Positions 27,554 to 36,662 of a stretch of 64,000 nucleotides of DNA are shown here, piece after piece. The stretch covers positions 3,162,001 to 3,226,000 of the forward strand of contig OY729512.2 in NCBI GenBank assembly GCA_963422445.2, in the 5' to 3' direction. A model generated the notes under the pieces. It did no database searches. It saw nothing but the letters and a program-made list of their open reading frames with translations, and was not told the DNA's origin. The DNA is from G963422445 sp963422445. Lineage in GTDB: Bacteria > Pseudomonadota > Alphaproteobacteria > Thalassobaculales > Thalassobaculaceae. Both the position numbers and the translations under genes were made by a program. The stretch's first letter is position 1. Every line of letters starts with the position of its first letter.

Positions 27554-29597
27554 ATGACTGCCATACATCCGAGTGTTTGTCCGCTTGATTGTCCCGATAC
27601 TTTCTCCCTGAACGTCACGGTTTAGGATGACCGGGTTACGAGGGTGCGCGGCACCGAAGCGAACTCGTTCACTGAAGGCGTGCTCTGCAACAAGGTCACG
27701 CGTTATTTCCCGGACTATGTTCATGGCTCCAACCGTTTGCGCTATCCGCAAAAGCGCATTGGCGGAAAGGGCGAGGCCGGGTTCGAGCGGAACAGTTGGG
27801 AGACGGCCTTCGACCTCATTCACGACCGTTTTACCGACATCATCGACCGGTACGGACCCGAGGCGATCATGCCGCTCAATTATGCCGGACCGCACGGCAT
27901 GTTGATGTATGGGTCGATGGATCTCCGGTTCTTCCACAGTCTGGGTGCCAGTCTGATCAATCGGCGGGCGTTGTGCGGCGGTATCAAGAGCGAGGCTTAC
28001 GCAGGAACCTACGGCAACGCGCCCGGCATGCGGCCAGAACAGGTCGCGAATGCCGAACTGATTGTCGTGTAGGGCAACAATGTTACTGTCTCCAATCTTC
28101 ATCTGATGCGGCCGATTAACCGCGCGAAGCGGACGCATGATGTCAAACTCGTGGTGATCGATCCCGAGCGCATCAAGGTTGCCGAACGGGCGGATCTGCA
28201 TCTTGCCCTCAATCCGGGCTCCGATGTCCTGCTCGCGTTCGTTGTAGCCTGTGAACTGGAGCGGACCGGCGGTCTTGATCACGACTTCATTGTGCGTCAT
28301 GTCAAGGGTTTCGAGGCCTTCATGGATTGGGCGCGCGACTATCCGGCCGAAAAGGCCGCCCCGCTCTGCGGACTGACGGTGGACGAGATCCGGGATTTTG
28401 CGGCGCTCTACCGAAATTTGGAAAAGGCGATCATCTCCATTGGCAATGGTCTCGAGCGCAACAGAAACGGCGGCAGCGGTGTCCGGTCGGTTCTGGCGCT
28501 ACCAGCGCTTGCCGGCAAGTTCGATGCGCCAGGGCCGGGTCTCGTCATCGGTGCCGGAAACGCGTTTCCGAAAACCGGGGTTCGGCTCGGACGGCCTGAC
28601 CTGGTGCCAGACGGCACCCCGAAGATCAATATCCTCGATGTCGGCCGGCATCTGACTGAAGAGGATATCGATCCGCCGCTCTGCGGCCTGTTCATCTACA
28701 ACCATAACCCGGTGATCGTGCATCCGGACCAGAACCGGATTCGGCGCGGTTTCGAGCGCGACGATGTGTTCGTCGTTGGCTGCGACGTGGCGATGACAGA
28801 CAGTCTGACCTATGCCGATGTCATTTTGCCGGCCTGCTCGGATTTCGAATATGGCGATATCTATCCGGCCTACGGTCACCATCACCTGCAGCGCACCGAG
28901 CCCGTGATCCCGCCGGTTGGCGAGTCACTGCCCAATACCGAGATTTTCCGCAGACTGGCCGAGCGTTTCGGATTTGACGAGCCGATCTTCCAGGCGAGTG
29001 ACCGAATGTTGATGGATGACGCGATCGATGCGTCAGATCCGCGTATGAAAAATGAAGGCGAGCGAATTGCCATTGACCAAGGCGTTGTCCATGGATTTTG
29101 ATGGCGACGAGGCCATTCCTTTCGGCAATGTCTTTCCGGATACGCCGTCCGGCAAGATCGAACTCGACTCCCGCTATCTCTTCGAGACCTACGGCGATGC
29201 CGTGGCGTCCTACAGGCCGCTTGCGGCGTCCGGTCCGTTGGCCCTGATTACGCCTTCCTCCGGCAAGCGAATCACATCGACCTTCGGTGGTCTCAAATGG
29301 AGCAATGAAACGCCGTTCCTGGAAATGCATCCCGACGATGCGGCGGTCCGGGGATTGACGGACGGCGAATGGGTTCGCGTCTGGAACGAGCTCGGTGAGG
29401 TGCATTTGCCACTCTGCATCACCGATGCAGAGTGGCCTAGCGTGATCTATTCGGAGAAGGGCGCCTGGTTCCGCACGTCGGACAACGGGCAGACCGTAGG
29501 CGCTCTGGCGTCGGCCAGCCATGCCGACCTCTGTGACGGTGCGTGTTTCAACGACGCGCATGTTGAAGTCGCAGCCTGGAATCCAGCCACGGCGTAG
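27554..29597 (+). pseudogene. molybdopterin-dependent oxidoreductase (formate dehydrogenase/DMSO reductase family), broken
   Basis: Starts MTAIHPSVCPLDCPDTFSLN with GGAGG upstream; the CPLDCPD motif is the N-terminal 4Fe-4S site, but the third Cys is Phe here. The body is well kept: CNKVTRYFPDYVHGSNRLRY, GPHGMLMYGSMDLRFFHSLG, ALCGGIKSEAYAGTYG, GLFIYNHNPVIVHPDQNRIR, DSLTYADVILPACSDFEYGD, then the C-terminal molybdopterin-binding part GKIELDSRYLFETYG ... RVWNELGEVHLPLCI. Lesions: TAG at about 27625, TAG at 28069 (ELIVV then GNNVTVSNLHL, probably TGG before), and a frameshift near 29055. About 680 codons in total. Few lesions, so inactivation looks recent. Confidence 0.85.
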
Positions 29598-29667
29598 ACC
29601 GTGGCTGACGAGACATTCGGAGCAGGCCGGGATCCGGCAGAGCAGTCGCCAGGCGCTCGCGACGATG

Positions 29668-31269
29668 TCAGCCCAACGATTCCCGGCGCAGTCGGAGGCC
29701 GTGTGCCTCGCGGTCCCACGTATCCTCGGTGATGCCGGTTTCGCGCAAACCGGCCTTCTGGATCTTGGTTGTCGGTGTTTTCGGCAGGACATCGACGATC
29801 CGGACATAGCGAGGGACCATGAAGTGCGCCATACGCGGAACCAGAAATGTCGTCAGGTTTTCCGGATCGATGACTTTTCCCGGGATTGGGGCCACAACCA
29901 CCATGACTTCGTCCTCGCCATATTCGCTTGGCACCGGGATTGCGGCTGCCTCCTGAACCGCAGGGTGATCATTGACGGCGGTCTCCACCTCGAATGAGGA
30001 GATGTTCTCGCCACGTCGGCGAATCGTGTCTTTCAACCGGTCGACAAAATAGTAGGTGCCGTCGGCTTCGCGCCGAAACGCATCGCCGGTGTGGAACCAG
30101 CCATTGCGCCAGGCTCTGACCGTGGCTTCCGGATTCTTGTAATAGCCATGATTGATGGCCCAGGGCAGATACGGCCGGATGACCAGTTCGCCGACCGTTC
30201 CGTCAAGGACCGGGATATCGTTTTCGTCGACGATACGCAATTGATTGGCCGGGCGGGCTTTCCCGGCTTGGCCCACTTTCTTCGGATTGCGCGCCGAGAT
30301 GATCGGCGTGTTGATCTCCGTCATGTTGAAGATTGTGTAGATGTCGGTGCCAAAGCGTTCCGGAAATTGCACGGATTCTTCGGTCAACGGAACTGAAAAC
30401 GCGAGCCGGAGCGGGTGGTCGCGATCGTCCGGCTGCGGGGCCTGCTTGACCAGGAACGTGCACATCACCCCCAGCAGAAAGACGGCCGTACTGCCGGTCT
30501 GCCGCACCACGCCCCAGAAGGTTTCGGTCCTGAAGCCGGGGCTAATCGCGACCGACCCTCCGCGGCACAACATGGCATAGACGATGAAGCAGCCGCCGAT
30601 ATGGAACATCGGCAGATTGATCAGCACTCGGTCGTCCGATTTGAGGCAGTGCCATGCCTGTTGATCCATACCGTTATAGGCATGGTAATAAGACGATAAT
30701 GTTCCCTTTGACGGTCCTGTGGTTCCGGAGGTGTAGACGATGGATTGAAGATCCCATGGCTGGATCGGCCGCGGCGGTTCGCTCGGTTCGCTGCCCCGGG
30801 CCGTGGTCGCTTCGTAATCGAGCATGGTCAGGGTAGGGATCGGATCGCATGTGCCGCCGCTGATGAGAACGGTGTTGAGTCGTGCCGTCGGGACTTCGGC
30901 CAGCCGGGGCGCCAGATCGCAATGCGCAACAATCAATCCCGCATCGGCGTTGTCGACAACATGGGCGAGCAGGGTGCCGCGGTAGCCCGTGTTGATTGGA
31001 ATATAGACAGCACCGATGTAATTGATGGCGAGATACATCTCGACGGCCACGACATTGTTTGGCAGCCAGACAAGGACATGATCGTCTTGGGCCACACCGA
31101 GAGACTGGAGTACGGAGGCAACCTCGCGGGTGCGCCTGAGGGTTTCGCGATAGGTCCACGACCCGCCGGTTTCGAAGACGGCGAACACCTGATCGGGCTT
31201 CTCCCGGGCGTGGCGCTCAAGAACATAGCGCGACACGCAGATATCCAGGGCAGGCAAGGTTCCGAACAT
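29668..31269 (-). CDS. AMP-forming acyl-CoA synthetase/ligase
   Basis: A 533-aa enzyme activating a carboxylic acid with ATP and CoA. Start ATG 31269 (MFGTLPALDICVSRYVLERH) with GGAG eight bases upstream. Motifs: YTSGTTGPSKGTLSS (phosphate-binding loop), GWFHTGDAFRREADGTYYFV, DRLKDTIRRRGENISSFEVE (adenylate binding and hinge) and PKTPTTKIQKAGLR with the C-terminal catalytic Lys region. Resembles the CaiC-like ligase group; substrate unknown. An IS5 element sits 120 bp upstream and its transposase frame runs on, without a stop, into this gene. Intact. Confidence 0.85.
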   Translation of the reverse strand: MFGTLPALDICVSRYVLERHAREKPDQVFAVFETGGSWTYRETLRRTREVASVLQSLGVAQDDHVLVWLPNNVVAVEMYLAINYIGAVYIPINTGYRGTLLAHVVDNADAGLIVAHCDLAPRLAEVPTARLNTVLISGGTCDPIPTLTMLDYEATTARGSEPSEPPRPIQPWDLQSIVYTSGTTGPSKGTLSSYYHAYNGMDQQAWHCLKSDDRVLINLPMFHIGGCFIVYAMLCRGGSVAISPGFRTETFWGVVRQTGSTAVFLLGVMCTFLVKQAPQPDDRDHPLRLAFSVPLTEESVQFPERFGTDIYTIFNMTEINTPIISARNPKKVGQAGKARPANQLRIVDENDIPVLDGTVGELVIRPYLPWAINHGYYKNPEATVRAWRNGWFHTGDAFRREADGTYYFVDRLKDTIRRRGENISSFEVETAVNDHPAVQEAAAIPVPSEYGEDEVMVVVAPIPGKVIDPENLTTFLVPRMAHFMVPRYVRIVDVLPKTPTTKIQKAGLRETGITEDTWDREAHGLRLRRESLG

Positions 31270-31390
31270 GGCACGATCTCCAGACTGACGCCGAAAGTCT
31301 GCCGAAATCACGCTGCGGCTGCAAGATTGCGGCTGCCCGTTCTTCGCGCTATTCCCGACCGTCCGCATTCCACGATGTGCGAACATGTAG

Positions 31391-32263
31391 CTAGGGCGTG
31401 TTGACGAATGATCGAAGCATGATCCATGCTGAGACAATGTGGACAACGCGAGGACCGTCCGAGCGAGCTTGTCATAGCGTGTGGCAATGCGACGGAATTG
31501 TTTGAGCTTGTTGAAGAAGCGCTCGACCTGCTGGCGCCGCTTGTACTTTTCTTGATCGTGATGAACCGTCTCAGTCCGGTTCAACCGGGCGGGAATCACG
31601 GCTTCGACGCCCTGGTCGGCCAGCACCTGGCGAATGTCCTTGCTGTCATACGCCTTGTCCATGACCGCAGCCTCCAGTGCGGGAGAGCTGGACAAGGCCT
31701 TCCACAGCAGCTCGAATCCCACGCCATCATGGCGCTCGCCACCCGTCAACACGACGGACACACCGGTTGTTTCGTTGGCACAGGCCACGTGCAGCTTGGT
31801 GGAGAACCCGCCCCGGGAGCGGCCGGGAGCCTGGGCCTCTTGGCCGCTGTTTTTTACCGCGCCCGCGGCGTGTTGATGAGCGCGCTCGATGGTCGAAGCG
31901 ATGAATACTTGCTTGAGTGGTTCATCGTCTGCCTGTTGTCTCTGTTGCCAGAGCCGTGCCCGGAGATGGCGCTTCTCCCAACGGCGAAACCGCTGATAAA
32001 CGGCGTTCCAATGGCCGAATCCGTCGGGCAAGTCGCGCCAGGAGGTTCCGGTCCGCGCCTGGTAGAGGACGGCTTCGATGACCAGTCGGTCGCTGAGTCG
32101 TGGCGGGGCGCCGGCGGCGTGTTTGCTCTCACGCAGTAGCGGCTCGAGTGTCGAGCAGACAGCATCCGTGATGAGCAGGCGTAACGCCATGATAAGTCCC
32201 CGGAAAGTGTCATTGATGGAGAATGATTATCAGCATTTCATGAATTCATCAACACGCCCTAGT
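31391..32263 (-). mobile_element. IS5-family element (IS G) with CTAG target duplication
   Basis: CTAG at 31391-31394 and 32260-32263 encloses inverted ends GGGCGTGTTGA and its complement. It is inserted next to the left tip of an IS630 element and upstream of the acyl-CoA synthetase. Confidence 0.85.
31395..32190 (-). CDS. IS5-family (IS427-like) transposase with altered C-terminus
   Basis: From ATG 32190: MALRLLITDAVCSTLEPLLR, ARTGTSWRDLPDGFGHWNAV, FSTKLHVACANETTGVSVVL, AAVMDKAYDSKDIRQVLADQ, QVERFFNKLKQFRRIATRYD. The second Asp (DKAYD) and the Glu (ERFFNKLK) are present. A single-base shift near 31450 changes the last about 20 residues (expected VHIVSAWIMLRSF is in the next frame) and removes the stop inside the element, so the frame continues to 29668 through the acyl-CoA synthetase. 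The catalytic domain is otherwise whole; activity is uncertain. Confidence 0.75.
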
Positions 32264-32339
32264 AGATTGATCGTTACAGATTAATCCGTTATTGTGTTCT
32301 TCTGATTGGGGATTATACGCCTAACTAGCCAGATGGCGC

Positions 32340-32555
32340 CTAAGATGTTGACGAGACTGGAGGTTTCCTGCTCGGCCTCCGCAGCATCGGGTCGGGCGGC
32401 TTGACGGCGCAGAACATGGCCCTCGCGGCCTCCTCCGGCGTCGCGTCGATCCGCACCGGTTCTTCAAGCTCCGCCTTGCTCGGCTGGTAGACATGCGGTT
32501 TCACCCGAACGGTACGCCGTTCAATCGGGTGGGGTTCTCTCGATTTCTTGCTCAT
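32340..32555 (-). CDS. small hypothetical protein, transposon cargo
   Basis: A 71-aa basic protein starting MSKKSREPHPIERRTVRVKP at ATG 32555, with AGGGGAAG just upstream, and containing DATPEEAARAMFCAVKPPDP. No domain recognised. It is the last gene of the cargo and follows the nuclease remnant; a partner or regulator of that system is possible but unsupported. Confidence 0.55.
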   Translation of the reverse strand: MSKKSREPHPIERRTVRVKPHVYQPSKAELEEPVRIDATPEEAARAMFCAVKPPDPMLRRPSRKPPVSSTS

Positions 32556-33064
32556 CTCTTCCCCTTCTGTGTCAAGTGGACCGCCGCCAGGATGTCGCCT
32601 GACGTTTCGTCGCGCGGCCTCAAGTTGCCTGTGTATGGCCTGCCCGGATGCAGGGGGTATTCCATTGCGCCTTCCGCTGTCCCGTGCGTCCCTTGCCTGG
32701 ATCGTTGATCCCGAAACCAGCCACGACCACATTCCACATTGGGCGATATTCGGCGATCATAACCTGCTCGGTTAGCCCGATCCATACCTCGTCGAGACCG
32801 AGCCACCGGCACGAGAAATCCCGTAGGTCGAGATTCTCTGCCTGCTCTATCGAACGGGCATGTTTGGTCAGCCGATCATGGAGAACCACCCGTGCGGCTC
32901 TTGTGCGGGACCGTCCCTGCCGTTTGCCGGGCGGGTCAGCCTTCCCGACAGATCGGCCCCGTCATGTCCCTGTAGGCATCGAACGGTCCGCCATAGTGGA
33001 TCGTGTAGACGCCGGCACCGTCGAAGGTCGGTTCGGGTGGCACCGAAGCGGCTGGGGAGCTCAT
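32556..33064 (-). pseudogene. Eco29kI-family restriction endonuclease (GIY-YIG), frameshifted
   Basis: From ATG 33064 (MSSPAASVPPEPTFDGAGVY) the frame contains GVYTIHYGGPFDAYR, a GIY-YIG-type start. A short deletion at about 32945 (where IYVGK is expected) shifts the frame into ADPPGKRQGRSRTRAARVVL, then HDRLTKHARSIEQAENLDLR, WLGLDEVWIGLTEQVMIAEY, RPMWNVVVAGFGINDPGKGR and, in a third frame, YPLHPGRPYTGNLRPRDET. This order is that of Eco29kI-like restriction enzymes. It follows the methyltransferase by 62 bp. At least two frameshifts make it inactive. Specificity cannot be inferred. Confidence 0.7.
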
Positions 33065-33126
33065 CAGACCCGCGCCGCATTCTGGCCCCGCTCATCGACG
33101 CTGAGCGGGTTATACGCACGCACGGG

Positions 33127-33843
33127 TTATCTCTCGCAGCTTTGCCCGTTGCGACAGACGATCCAGAAGCAATGCCGCTTTCTCGCGTGGTGCGCCTTCT
33201 TCCACTGCGTCGAGACCATCGGCCCTGTCCGAATCTTCACGATCAGATCGCAGACCGTGAACCCAGCCTCGTCGGCCATCCGCATGAAGTCGCAATGCGG
33301 CCATTTAGAGCGGTGGCAGTTCACCATGTCGGTCATCTTCGCCAGCGGCAGACCCTTCGGCTTCAATACCCGCTTCGCCTGTTCGAGAAACGGCGGGTAC
33401 AGGTAGCTAAGCGTCCAGCCCTGTTCCTTCCCGCATTCGACCGTCGCGCCGAAATCCTCGTCGAACCGCTTGCGGCTCTTGTCGCGTCCCTGCGGGCCGA
33501 CATGCGGGGGATCGTAGACCACCACGCCGAAGGTCGGGTCGGGGATGCCTTCCATCTTCCGGTTGTCGCCGACGATCATCGGCTTGTAGCGGGGATCGAT
33601 GTCCATCGAGACCACGCGCCGCACCGATCCCTTCCAGAGCCGTCCGTAGTTGTAGGTTGCGTCGAGGATCATCGGGTCGACCGGGATGGACGGATCGAAC
33701 GCGAACATCGCTTCCAGCAGGTCCGCGTCGTTCCCCTCCCATACGCTGCTGACAGGCTCGTAGCGGTCAGGCTCGGCGGGCTGGTGCGGTTTGGCGGCGC
33801 GGTCAAGATCGAGCTCGACCCCGGCGACATCCTGCAGCGCCAT
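33127..33843 (-). CDS. DNA methyltransferase (amino-methyltransferase type)
   Basis: A 238-aa protein with ILDATYNYGRLWKG (motif I-like), SMDIDPRYKPMIVGDNRKM and VVYDPPHVGPQGRDKSRKRF, where DPPH is the catalytic DPPY-type motif of N4-cytosine or N6-adenine methyltransferases. QAKRVLKPKGLPLAKMTDMV is the usual later strand. It starts 6 bp after the transposase stop (MALQDVAGVELDLDRA), so the two are probably co-transcribed. The open frame next to a dead nuclease suggests an orphaned modification enzyme. Confidence 0.75.
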   Translation of the reverse strand: MALQDVAGVELDLDRAAKPHQPAEPDRYEPVSSVWEGNDADLLEAMFAFDPSIPVDPMILDATYNYGRLWKGSVRRVVSMDIDPRYKPMIVGDNRKMEGIPDPTFGVVVYDPPHVGPQGRDKSRKRFDEDFGATVECGKEQGWTLSYLYPPFLEQAKRVLKPKGLPLAKMTDMVNCHRSKWPHCDFMRMADEAGFTVCDLIVKIRTGPMVSTQWKKAHHARKRHCFWIVCRNGQSCER

Positions 33844-33849
33844 GGCGGA

Positions 33850-34791
33850 TCAGCCCGCGAGGTCACGATAGCGGAGCCGCTTGCCGACAATCGCGCGGGC
33901 GAGGAACACCATTTGATCGAGCGTGTCCATGTCGCGGATGTTGTTGCGGCCCGTGAACTCCTGCACATAACGATCCAAGTGCTTTTCGGACAGGTGATGG
34001 AAGGTGCCGTGGTAGCCCCGCTTGAAGAGGCTCCAGAAGCCCTCCATCCCGTTCACGGTGGCTTCGCCCCGGACATACTCGCCCGCGCTGTGATTGACCG
34101 CCTCATGAGCGCGGGACAGGCCGATATAGGCCCGCGACTCGTCCGTATAGACCTTCGCCGTGCTTTCTGTCCGGTCGAGCACGAAACCCTGCAAGGTCTT
34201 CGCGTCGGTGTGCTCGACAACCGCCGCGCTTACCTGTTTGCTCTCCCGGTCTTTCACGCCCGCGACGATGGCCTTGCCCACAGAGCCGCGCCCCGTCAGC
34301 GCCGCCCGCTTCTTCTTCGGCATATTTTTCCTCTTGCCACCGACTGCCGTTTCGTCCGCCTCTACCGGGCCGGGGAAGGGCTTGTTGAAGCCGTCTATGA
34401 AGCCTTCTCGGATACGCTGCATGAGGAACCACGCCGTCGCTTGGCGAATGCCAACTTCACGGTAGAGTTTCATGCTGCTCGTCCCCTTGATGCCGGTCGT
34501 CATCATGTAGAGCGCAATGGCCCATTTCTGGAGGCCGAGCTTGCTCGACTGCATGACGGTCCCCTTTCGCACCGAGAAGTGCGCCCGACAATCGCGGCAA
34601 CGGTAGGGCATGGGCTTTCGGCTCGCGATGGCGACGGTGTTAACAGAGCCACAATCGGGGCAGAAACGCCCTTCCGGCCAACGGGCCTCCTCGAACCACT
34701 TTTCCGCCGTCGCATCGTCGGGAAACCGGCGCAGCAATTCCATGACCGTCATGCCGATGCGGTGAGAGCGTCCCGGTGCTTTCTGCGTCAT
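33850..34791 (-). CDS. IS1595-family transposase
   Basis: Best start ATG 34791 (MTQKAPGRSHRIGMTVMELL) close behind GGAGGAAGG; frame also open to 34824. A zinc ribbon FCPDCGSVN ... YRCRDCRAHF, then KWAIALYMMTTGIKGTSSMK, VEADETAVGGKRKNMP (first Asp), KVYTDESRAYIGL (second Asp), NHSAGEYVRGEATVNGMEGF (Asn/Glu region) and KRGYHGTFHHLSEKHLDRYV. This is the ISXO2-like catalytic domain of IS1595. 313 aa, intact. Confidence 0.9.
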   Translation of the reverse strand: MTQKAPGRSHRIGMTVMELLRRFPDDATAEKWFEEARWPEGRFCPDCGSVNTVAIASRKPMPYRCRDCRAHFSVRKGTVMQSSKLGLQKWAIALYMMTTGIKGTSSMKLYREVGIRQATAWFLMQRIREGFIDGFNKPFPGPVEADETAVGGKRKNMPKKKRAALTGRGSVGKAIVAGVKDRESKQVSAAVVEHTDAKTLQGFVLDRTESTAKVYTDESRAYIGLSRAHEAVNHSAGEYVRGEATVNGMEGFWSLFKRGYHGTFHHLSEKHLDRYVQEFTGRNNIRDMDTLDQMVFLARAIVGKRLRYRDLAG

Positions 34792-34902
34792 TCCTTCCTC
34801 CATGTTGGATAGCATTATGACCAATTTCGGGATGCCGTCAACCCCTTTGGCTAGTTAGGCGTATAAGCACCTTCTGATTTGTCGATCCCGGAGGTCTGAA
34901 AG

Positions 34903-36025
34903 ATGCGCCCTGGTGTTTCATTCACGTTCACTTCGGGCGACCGGCATCGCCTTGAAACGGTTGTCTCGGACCCGAAGAGCCCGCAGAAGCACGTCTGGCG
35001 GGCGCGCATCGTTCTTCTGAGCGACGACGGGCTCGGCAGGATGGCCATCATGAGAGAGACCGGCAAGGCGAAGAACAGTGTCTGGCGCTGGCAGGACCGC
35101 TTCTATGGACGAAGGTGTGGACGGACTTCTGCGGGACAAGACGCGCCCGCCGGGCAAGACGCCTCTGGCTCCTGAGCCGGTGGCGAAGATCGTCGGGTTG
35201 ACCCACACCCTGCCGCCTCACGCGGCGACCCACTGGACGCTGCGGGCGATGGCGAAGGCTGTGGGGGTTGCCGCTTCGAGGGTCTGGGCGGTCTGGAAGG
35301 CGCATGGCCTGATGCCGCACCGCTGGCGGCCGTTCACGCTTTCGAACGATCCCGCCTGCCTCGAGACGCTGACCGACATCGTCGACCTCTACGTTGCGCC
35401 GCCGGCTCACGCGGTCGTGCTGTCGATCGATGACAGGTCGCAAATTCAGGCACTTGACCGCACACAGCCCGGCCTGCCGCTGAAGAAAGGCCGTGGCGCC
35501 ACCATGACACATGATTCCAAGCGCAACGGCACGACGACGCTGTTTGCCGCCCTGACCGTGCTCGACGGCACGGTCATCGGCCAGCACGCCAGTCGGCATC
35601 GCCATCAGGAGTTCCTGAGATTCCTCAACCGCATCGAGCGCACGATACCCGCCGGCGTCCCGGTCCATGCCATCCTCGACAACGACGCTACTCACAAGCA
35701 CAAGGACGTCCAGGTCTGGCTCGCACGCCATCCGCGCTGGACCGTCCACGTCACCCCCACCTCGAGCGCGTGGCTGAACGCGCTCAAAGGCGTCTTCGCC
35801 AAGCTGACACGACGCCGTCTCAAATACGGCGTCTGCCGCTCCGGACGCGAACTCCAGGACGCCATCCGCCGCGTCATCGACGACCACAACACCACCGAAG
35901 CCAAGCCCTTCGTCTGGACCGCCGATCCCGATACCATCATCGCCACAAGAAAAAGAGGGTTTCAAACGTTGGAATCAATCCACTGGGAAGGTCTGTGCAC
36001 CGCAGCACAACGATTTAACCGCTGA
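34903..36025 (+). pseudogene. IS630-family transposase (IS E copy 1), split frame and altered DDE
   Basis: The N-terminal frame from 34903 (MRPGVSFTFTSGDRHRLETV, WRARIVLLSDDGLGRMAIMR) runs out of register at TTCTATGG (about 35101). The catalytic part continues one base over, from ATG 35105 (MDEGVDGLLRDKTRPPGKTP). It has VVLSIDDRSQIQALDRTQPG and VHAILDNDATHKHKDVQVWL, but SSAWLNALKGVFAKLTRRRL, where the family has Glu after WLNxV. The catalytic Glu is thus Lys. Copy 2 shares both the frame switch and the Lys. Confidence 0.75.
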
Positions 36026-36662
36026 TGTTCGAGCTTAATCTTTCGAGGAAGTAGAAGGTTTATCCTCGTTAGAAATACCCTGCTTTACTTTCTTCGTCCT
36101 GTTGGAGTGTTTTCAGTGCGACCACATTGGACGTTATCTTGAACCGACAAAACGCGTCCGCACCGATTTCACCCTGGTCTGCCTGCTTGAGCTCGCGAAA
36201 GCGTTGGCGGAGATCAAGCGGCTTGCCAAGTCTCCAGAGCGCTGCGACCCGTGACTCCTGTCATTCGGATGTCCAGGACTTTCGCGCCCGGTTCGACATC
36301 GCCATCTTGCCGGGCTTTGCGCGATCAACCGGGTGCATGTGATCTTCTGGTGGACGGGACTTGCGGACCGCGGCGTTGACGATCCGTGGCGAATGGTTTG
36401 GAGCTGTCAACGCTGGTCAAATTCCTGTGCGAGCGCAATATCGCATCGGAGAACTCGATCACCGACATCCTGCGGGCCGCAAGTCAGCATCCGCTCCTGG
36501 GCGTTGCCGGTGTTGAGCGACGCCCAGGAGCGGATGCTGCTCGAAATGTCACTGGGCGACCGCCGAAGCCAATGCGCAGGCGCATGGCGCCGATAAGGAC
36601 AGGTTCTGGACGGAAACGGGCTTGCGGAATCCCTGCAATCACGGTGATAGTCGGACTTGCTG
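36026..36662. other. gene-poor region with a long hairpin
   Basis: No gene recognised. One stretch (CDHIGRYLEPTKRVRTDFTL, about 36117-36250) and another (ELSTLVKFLCERNIASENSI, from 36386) are open but match nothing I know; they may be remnants. The hairpin at 36485-36539 is listed separately. Confidence 0.4.
36485..36539. repeat. perfect 20-bp inverted repeat (hairpin)
   Basis: The left arm CAGCATCCGCTCCTGGGCGT (36485-36504) and its exact complement (36520-36539) are separated by 15 bases. There is no T run after it, so it is not an ordinary intrinsic terminator. Confidence 0.8.

Larger units (their letters stand above)
32308..34871 (-). mobile_element. IS1595-family transposon carrying a restriction-modification-like cargo
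   Basis: Inverted ends GGGGATTATACGCCTAACTA (left) and the complement of GGTGCTTATACGCCTAACTA (right), with TAGCCA following in both. Exact 8-bp duplication TTCTGATT at 32300-32307 and 34872-34879, the length usual for IS1595. Copy 2 of the host IS630 shows the empty site as one TTCTGATT. Gene order on the minus strand: transposase, DNA methyltransferase, Eco29kI-like nuclease remnant, small ORF. Length 2564 bp. Confidence 0.9.
32264..35984 (+). mobile_element. IS630-family element (IS E copy 1), interrupted by an IS1595 transposon
   Basis: The left end TAGATTGATCGTTACAG and right end (complement of AGTGGATTGATTCCAACG) correspond to the ends of copy 2 at 59254-60406. The left 43 bp are separated from the rest by the IS1595 transposon 32308-34871. 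The transposase lies on the right part. Confidence 0.75.

Noticed and set aside
27554..28110. Possible use of TAG as a sense codon, because several long frames are broken only by TAG
   Set aside because: The replaced residues differ (Glu, Trp, others), sister IS copies have the normal codon, and intact genes such as the LLM oxidoreductase end in TAG. Simple decay explains it.
32860..34812. 650-codon plus-strand frame over the IS1595 transposon
   Set aside because: It is antisense to the transposase, methyltransferase and nuclease, which have clear motifs.
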